From an uncultured Rhodopila sp. (lineage in GTDB: Bacteria; Pseudomonadota; Alphaproteobacteria; Acetobacterales; Acetobacteraceae), in assembly GCA_903851415.1 (NCBI GenBank), contig CAINOE010000107.1, positions 229,325 to 293,324 of the forward strand: 64,000 nucleotides of DNA, given 5' to 3'. How positions within the stretch are numbered: the stretch's first letter is position 1; each line of letters starts with the position of its first letter. Position numbers and translations under genes: made by a program. Shown here piece after piece: positions 60,137 through 64,000 of this stretch. Below the pieces are notes generated by a model, which was not told the DNA's origin, searched no databases, and saw only the letters and a list, made by a program, of their open reading frames with translations.

Positions 60137-60173
60137 CTTCTCTGCGATCTCCAAACCTCAGCGATCTCTGCGC
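60137..60173. repeat. Right inverted repeat of the HNH element
   Basis: Reads CTTCTCTGCGATCTCCAAAC then CTCAGCGATCTCTGCGC, the reverse complement of 59112-59148 with three mismatches. The rest of the 59904-60227 gap has no gene that I can support. Confidence 0.85.
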
Positions 60174-60227
60174 ATAAAGCCGAAGCCGAACCACATACAG
60201 GCGGGGGGTCCGGCCCCGAGACCACCC

Positions 60228-60977
60228 CTAATTCCGCACGTCGATCCACTCATCGGTAAACGGACGGTGCCGGAACGTTGCCCAGACGAAGTTGACCGAG
60301 TAGCGCATGCCGATGCGGAACACGCCTTCCTCAAGCAGGCGCCGGCCGGAGGACAGCGCGGGCAGCCCGAAGGTGAACTTCACCGCGCCCACGGTATTCA
60401 GCCGCCGCGCCAGGTCCGTATCTTCGCCGTAAAAGCTGAACTTCGGATTGAACCCGCCGATTTCCTCCAGCGCCGATCGGCGGACAACGAAATTGCCCCC
60501 CTGCAGCATGGAGCCGACACGCAGCACGAAGCGGTTCAGCATGTAGAACCCGTAGCCCATGACATAGAACGCCCGCACCGCGGCGCGGGTGCGCCGGGGG
60601 ACGTCGTAATAGATGTACGGACCGCTCAGCGCGACCAGGTTCGGATGCCGGCGGAACTCCTCCAGCACGCGGTTCAGCCAGCCCTGCGTGACGATCGTGT
60701 CCGCATCGACATTGGCGACCAGCGCGCCGGTGGCCCGCTGATACCCGGCCTTGCGCGCCTGCACCAGGCCTTTGACCGGCTCATCCACCACGATGACCTC
60801 GGGGAACGACGCCGCCACGTCGCCGGTGGCGTCCGTGCTCGCGTTGTTCACCACGATCACCTCGGCGTTGCAGCCGCACCGCTCGATCTCGGCGATGATG
60901 GCCGAGAGATTCCGCGTCAGCGTCTTCTCCTCGTTATAGGCCGGCACCACGAAGCTGATCGCCACCCGGTCGCTCAT
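60228..60977 (-). CDS. Glycosyltransferase, GT2 family
   Basis: A 249-aa GT-A enzyme: FVVPAYNEEKTLTRNLSAII, NNASTDATGD, NVDADTIVTQGW for the metal-binding DxD, and FYGEDTDLARRLNTVG for the catalytic ED. No long hydrophobic tail follows the transferase core. ATG 60977 overlaps the GT4 stop by four bases. It is the last gene of a unit that starts with the DUF6134 gene. Confidence 0.9.
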   Translation of the reverse strand: MSDRVAISFVVPAYNEEKTLTRNLSAIIAEIERCGCNAEVIVVNNASTDATGDVAASFPEVIVVDEPVKGLVQARKAGYQRATGALVANVDADTIVTQGWLNRVLEEFRRHPNLVALSGPYIYYDVPRRTRAAVRAFYVMGYGFYMLNRFVLRVGSMLQGGNFVVRRSALEEIGGFNPKFSFYGEDTDLARRLNTVGAVKFTFGLPALSSGRRLLEEGVFRIGMRYSVNFVWATFRHRPFTDEWIDVRN

Positions 60978-62155
60978 GCAACACTCCCTTGGAGCACCGA
61001 ACGGTAGAGCGTCTCCCACTCATCGGTGACAGTTTCGACAGCAAATTTTTCGGCCGACATCCGGCCGCCCGAGCCGAGCCGCCGCCGCCGCTCCGGCGCC
61101 GCCAGCAGATCCTCCAGCACCCGGGCCAGCCCGGCCGGATCGTCCGGATCGACGAGGATCCCGTTCCCCGGGCCGACAAACTCCGGCAACGCCCGCGAGG
61201 CGGCGGCAACCACCGGCACGCCCGAGGCCATCGCCTGGAGCAGCACCATGCTCTGGGTCTCACTGGTACTCATCATCGCGAAGGTGTCACTTATCTGTAA
61301 TAATTGAGCCAGGTTCCTTTGCGGCAGCGTCCCCATGAACCTGACCACCCCGTCGATCCCCAGTTCGGCCGCCAGCGTGCGCAGTAACGGTTCATGCGAG
61401 CCGTGTCCAGCGATCACCAGCTCAGTAACGACGCCGCGGTGGCTTAGCGCCGCCACTGCGTGCAGCAGCACCTCGATGTTCTTTTCCGGCCCGAGGCGGC
61501 CGGCATAGGTGATCGTCGGCCCGGTCAGGCCGAACCGCGCCCGCAGCGCGTCGCGCTGACCCGCCGGAAGCGGCGTGAACAGGCGGGTATCGATCGGGTT
61601 CGACACAACCCCATGCGGGCGGCGCAGCTTGGCGAGGCCGAGTTCTTCAAATACCGAACGTGACGGCGCCGTGACATACGCGCAATGGTTGTAGAACCAT
61701 GTGACATAGGCCGCCGCCCGCGCCACGCTGACCGGCATGTGCCCGCGGAAGCCGGCCACCGTGGTGTGATTGGTGCCGATGACGGGTATCTTTAAGAAAC
61801 GACCGTTCAGCAGCGCCTCCAGGCCGATGCCGAAGAAGGAGTGCACGTGAATAACGTCCGGGCGGCCGCGCTTGACCAGCGCCGCCGGGCCGATGGGCGA
61901 GGGCAAGGCGGCGCGGGACTGCCTTGTGGAGCTGGGAAACGGCACCGACGGGCGGCGGCGCACCCGCACCCGCTCGCCCAGGTCGCGTTCGCGCATCGGC
62001 GCGCCGATGCGGCTGTAATCGGCGGCGCCGTAGGCCGGGGCGTAGATGTCCACCTGGTAGCCGCGCAGGCCCAGGGCGCGGCTGATGGTGGCGATCGAGT
62101 CCTGGATGCCGCCCAGCTCGGGGAAGAAATAGTCGGTGAACATCGCGATTCTCAC
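60974..62155 (-). CDS. Glycosyltransferase, GT4 family (mannosyltransferase-like)
   Basis: A 393-aa GT-B enzyme starting at GTG 62155: RIAMFTDYFFPELGGIQDSI. The GTGA overlap with the DedA-like stop fixes the start. Family features are DVIHVHSFFGIGLEALL, TYAGRLGPEKNIEVLL and the donor-site ETQSMVLLQAMASGVPVVAA. In the E-x7-E motif the second Glu is Gln, a variant seen in some PimB-like enzymes. It probably builds a glycolipid with the adjacent GT2. Confidence 0.88.
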   Translation of the reverse strand: MRIAMFTDYFFPELGGIQDSIATISRALGLRGYQVDIYAPAYGAADYSRIGAPMRERDLGERVRVRRRPSVPFPSSTRQSRAALPSPIGPAALVKRGRPDVIHVHSFFGIGLEALLNGRFLKIPVIGTNHTTVAGFRGHMPVSVARAAAYVTWFYNHCAYVTAPSRSVFEELGLAKLRRPHGVVSNPIDTRLFTPLPAGQRDALRARFGLTGPTITYAGRLGPEKNIEVLLHAVAALSHRGVVTELVIAGHGSHEPLLRTLAAELGIDGVVRFMGTLPQRNLAQLLQISDTFAMMSTSETQSMVLLQAMASGVPVVAAASRALPEFVGPGNGILVDPDDPAGLARVLEDLLAAPERRRRLGSGGRMSAEKFAVETVTDEWETLYRSVLQGSVA

Positions 62156-62718
62156 GGGCGCGCCCTCACAAGCCGGGCGTGGCGGAGGATCAGCGCAACG
62201 CAGGCGACCCCCGCGATGCCGAGCAAAGCCGAACCCAGCACGGCATGGCGCTCGAAAAACCCGGTATGGTTCCCGGCGAAGTAGCCGAAGGCGAACAGCG
62301 CGCCGCTTTTCGGCACCGTGGCCAGCAGGTTGACCAACAGGAAATGCGGCAGGGGCAGGCGCAGCATGCCGCTGGCGACCAGGACGACGCAGCCGATGGC
62401 GTGGGTCCATTTGCCGACAAGCAGCATCTTGGTGGAATGCTGCCTGAGGTCGTGCTGGAACTCCGGCGAGAACGCCTGTTTCAGGCCGAGTCGGCGGCTG
62501 ATGCCGGACAGCGGGGTCACCCCGGAGCGTCCGATCCAGTAATAGATGAGATCGCCAATCAGGTCGCCGCACACCAGCAGGAACATGGCCAGCTTCCAGC
62601 CGACATAGCCCTGCGAGGACAGGAAGCCCGTCGCCGCCGAGACGGCGGGCCCCTCGACGACCGACAGCGGCAAAATCAGCGCGCTGCCGTATGCGATCAG
62701 GAAGCTGTCTGGCGTCAC
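62152..62718 (-). CDS. DedA/SNARE-associated-like membrane protein
   Basis: A 188-aa protein with four to five hydrophobic segments: ALILPLSVVEGPAVSAATGF (the conserved E-G-P), DLIGDLIYYWIGRSG and LLVGKWTHAIGCVVLVASGM. It belongs to the DedA-like family of flippase/membrane-homeostasis proteins, related to undecaprenyl-phosphate and phospholipid scramblases. GTG 62718 is chosen because it follows the DUF6134 stop by seven bases; an ATG 51 bases upstream lies inside that gene. Confidence 0.8.
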   Translation of the reverse strand: MTPDSFLIAYGSALILPLSVVEGPAVSAATGFLSSQGYVGWKLAMFLLVCGDLIGDLIYYWIGRSGVTPLSGISRRLGLKQAFSPEFQHDLRQHSTKMLLVGKWTHAIGCVVLVASGMLRLPLPHFLLVNLLATVPKSGALFAFGYFAGNHTGFFERHAVLGSALLGIAGVACVALILRHARLVRARP

Positions 62719-62725
62719 CGAAGGC

Positions 62726-63415
62726 TCACAGGCGTTCGTAATGCACGGTGGAGCCGTCCGGGGCGGCATAGGCCAGGCTGGCCCAGGTGTCGGTGCGATC
62801 GTACCAGAGTTCGACGTTGAACGAGCCGCTCAGCACATAATGCTCCGCAACCGTGGGGCCGCCGGACGCTGTCGGGATCGTTTCGGGTTTCTGCTCGGCC
62901 ACCCTGGGTCGCAGCAGCACGCCGTCCTCCATGCTGATCATCGGCCTGGCGAGCGCGCGCTTGTCCCAGTAGCTGGTGGTGGCCGCCGGCTCCGGCGCGA
63001 TGTAGCGCTGGGTCTGGCTGCCGAGCACCACCAGGCCCTCGTTGGTGCGGCGCGCGCTGGCCCACTGGTGGCGGCCGTTCTTGTCGGTTTCGGAGGCCAG
63101 TCCGACCAGCCTATCGCCCTGCCAGGTTTCCGTGGCCCGCAGGGCATAGCGGACGATCGGCAGGGAGAGCAGGGTGACCAGGGCGTCCACGGTGACCCGG
63201 ACGGTGAGTGAGTCCCCCCGGCGCTCGAACGCCAGGGTGTGGCGGCCGATCTCATCGCCATGGCGAATAATACGGAAGTCGAGACGGTCGCTGCGTGGCA
63301 CTGGCAGTGCGGCCACCGCGTGCCGGGCGGCGGCCATCGCCCCGGTGAACAGCATGGTCCTGCGGCCGATCACCCTCGCGTTTCGGGAGGTTGGGGTGGA
63401 GGTTGTGTTCGGCAC
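62726..63415 (-). CDS. DUF6134 family exported protein
   Basis: A 229-aa protein. The N-terminus has RRTMLFTGAMAAARHAVAAL, which could be a Tat or Sec signal. The mature domain is all-beta with repeated strand pairs (IIRHGDEIGRHTLAFERRGD, VRVTVDALVTLLSLPIVRYA, FNVELWYDRTDTWASLAYAA) and matches my memory of DUF6134. Its role may be in lipid or glycolipid handling, as it heads the operon with DedA-like and glycosyltransferase genes. Confidence 0.75.
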   Translation of the reverse strand: MPNTTSTPTSRNARVIGRRTMLFTGAMAAARHAVAALPVPRSDRLDFRIIRHGDEIGRHTLAFERRGDSLTVRVTVDALVTLLSLPIVRYALRATETWQGDRLVGLASETDKNGRHQWASARRTNEGLVVLGSQTQRYIAPEPAATTSYWDKRALARPMISMEDGVLLRPRVAEQKPETIPTASGGPTVAEHYVLSGSFNVELWYDRTDTWASLAYAAPDGSTVHYERL

Positions 63416-63605
63416 TGATCCATCGCGGGCTCCCGAACCAGGGGCGAAGGACGACCCGGATTCGGGCCACCTGGCTCGACGGGGTCATAGCAGCTTTATA
63501 TGACAGCAGAATGACGGGTCTCCGCGCTTCGTCATGTGCCTGCCCCGCTTGGGGACCCGCCTGGATTGTGCTTGCGCTCTATGTCTAAAAAGGTATATTT
63601 CGCCA

Positions 63606-63968
63606 ATGGGCTGGCGCGTTGAGTTTCTGGACGAAGGGGTGGAAGCCCAATTGGAGGCACTGCCGGCGGACATCCGGGCCAGCTTCCTGCGGATTTCGCG
63701 CCTGATTGAGTCCGACGGTCTGCACAAACTCCGCGAGCCGTATGTCAAGCATCTTGAGGGGCCGCTCTGGGAAATGCGCATGAAGGGCCGGGACGGCATC
63801 GCCCGCGCCGCCTGCGTGACGGCGACGGGGTGGCGTGTGGTGGTCGTCCACGTTTTCCCTAAAAACGGGCTCGGATCGGGGCCCGCCTGTAGCGGTAGAA
63901 ACGGACCGCGCTATTATGGCGCGGAGGGGAGCGGCCGAATTCTTTTTGGTGGATCAGTCCCCGCCTAA
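63606..63968 (+). pseudogene. HigB/RelE-type toxin, frameshifted near its C-terminus
   Basis: From ATG 63606 the frame encodes WRVEFLDEGVEAQLEALPAD, LHKLREPYVKHLEGPLWEMR and WRVVVVHVFPKN, the first 85 or so residues of a phage-type Gp49/HigB toxin. In such toxins the next residues are K-T-x-x-TP and an A/E-rich helix with Arg and Met. Here that part is one base out of frame (KTGSDRGPPVAVETDRAIMA is in the +1 frame). One extra A in the AAAAA run near 63862 would explain it. A partner antitoxin would be expected beyond the right edge. Confidence 0.65.
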
Positions 63969-64000
63969 AAACGTGGTCCATGGGCGGTTGCGGACTTGCA

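Noticed and set aside
63855..63870. Programmed -1 frameshift in the HigB-type toxin
   Set aside because: The run is CCT AAA AAC, not a canonical X-XXY-YYZ site, and the needed shift is +1; mutation or error is simpler.

Overview
This 64 kb window is a high-GC bacterial chromosome segment from an alphaproteobacterium, most probably Rhodospirillales/Acetobacteraceae. That placement is an inference. It rests on strong GC bias at third codon positions, dense operons with ATGA, TTGA and GTGA overlaps, paired pimeloyl-CoA dehydrogenase-like genes, a DUF5397-type small protein, and many copies of GGCCCGGaCAAGCCGGGCCATGAC palindromes between genes. I found no rRNA, tRNA, CRISPR array or complete insertion sequence.

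Layout. 0.5-6.5 kb: dipeptidase/aldo-keto reductase pair, exported proteins, a VOC protein, and a TetR regulator divergent from an MFS pump with two operators between them. 6.5-10.4 kb: cytochrome b561, a remnant of a flavoprotein gene, then an accessory island. The island holds a tandemly duplicated cassette (an uncharacterised 148-aa protein, a HEPN-motif protein, a DUF5397-like small protein) and a lower-GC helical gene with its own promoter. 10.5-17.6 kb: propionyl/acetyl-CoA synthetase, SDR, FAD monooxygenase, a glycosyltransferase, and a CcdAB-like toxin-antitoxin pair overlapping an alpha/beta hydrolase. 17.7-20.5 kb: lower-GC accessory stretch with a degenerate metzincin-like protein, a secreted protein, a copied epimerase fragment and a Uma2-like nuclease.

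20.8-27.5 kb: NMT1/THI5-type ABC importer with an epimerase, then two acyl-CoA dehydrogenases and a HAD phosphatase. 28-31.5 kb: RapA-like SNF2 ATPase with a Cys-rich partner. 32-37.3 kb: NifJ-type pyruvate:ferredoxin oxidoreductase with a GltD-like flavoprotein, behind a perfect FnrL/FixK-type box, which suggests expression at low oxygen. 38.8-42.3 kb: glycosyltransferase, radical SAM protein, glycosyltransferase. 42.4-45.1 kb: three exported proteins sharing an upstream motif, then an arylsulfatase remnant. 45.1-50.8 kb: lactate/malate dehydrogenase-like protein, MlaE permease with alanine racemase, replicative helicase DnaB, AEC transporter.

51.2-59 kb: sulfur-from-sulfonate region. It has two LLM flavin monooxygenases (one SsuD-like), an SfnB/DszC-like flavoprotein, a 53-aa membrane protein, and a divergent ABC importer with two permease genes. 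59.1-60.2 kb: HNH endonuclease with homing-type repeats, enclosed by a 37-bp inverted repeat. 60.2-63.4 kb: glycosyltransferases, a DedA-like protein and a DUF6134 protein. The window ends in a frameshifted HigB/RelE-type toxin.

The most promising under-described items are the duplicated HEPN cassette (7.4-9.7 kb), the HNH element with inverted-repeat ends, the SNF2/Cys-rich pair, and the GCCGnWTCTGCATAGRC motif shared by three exported-protein genes.
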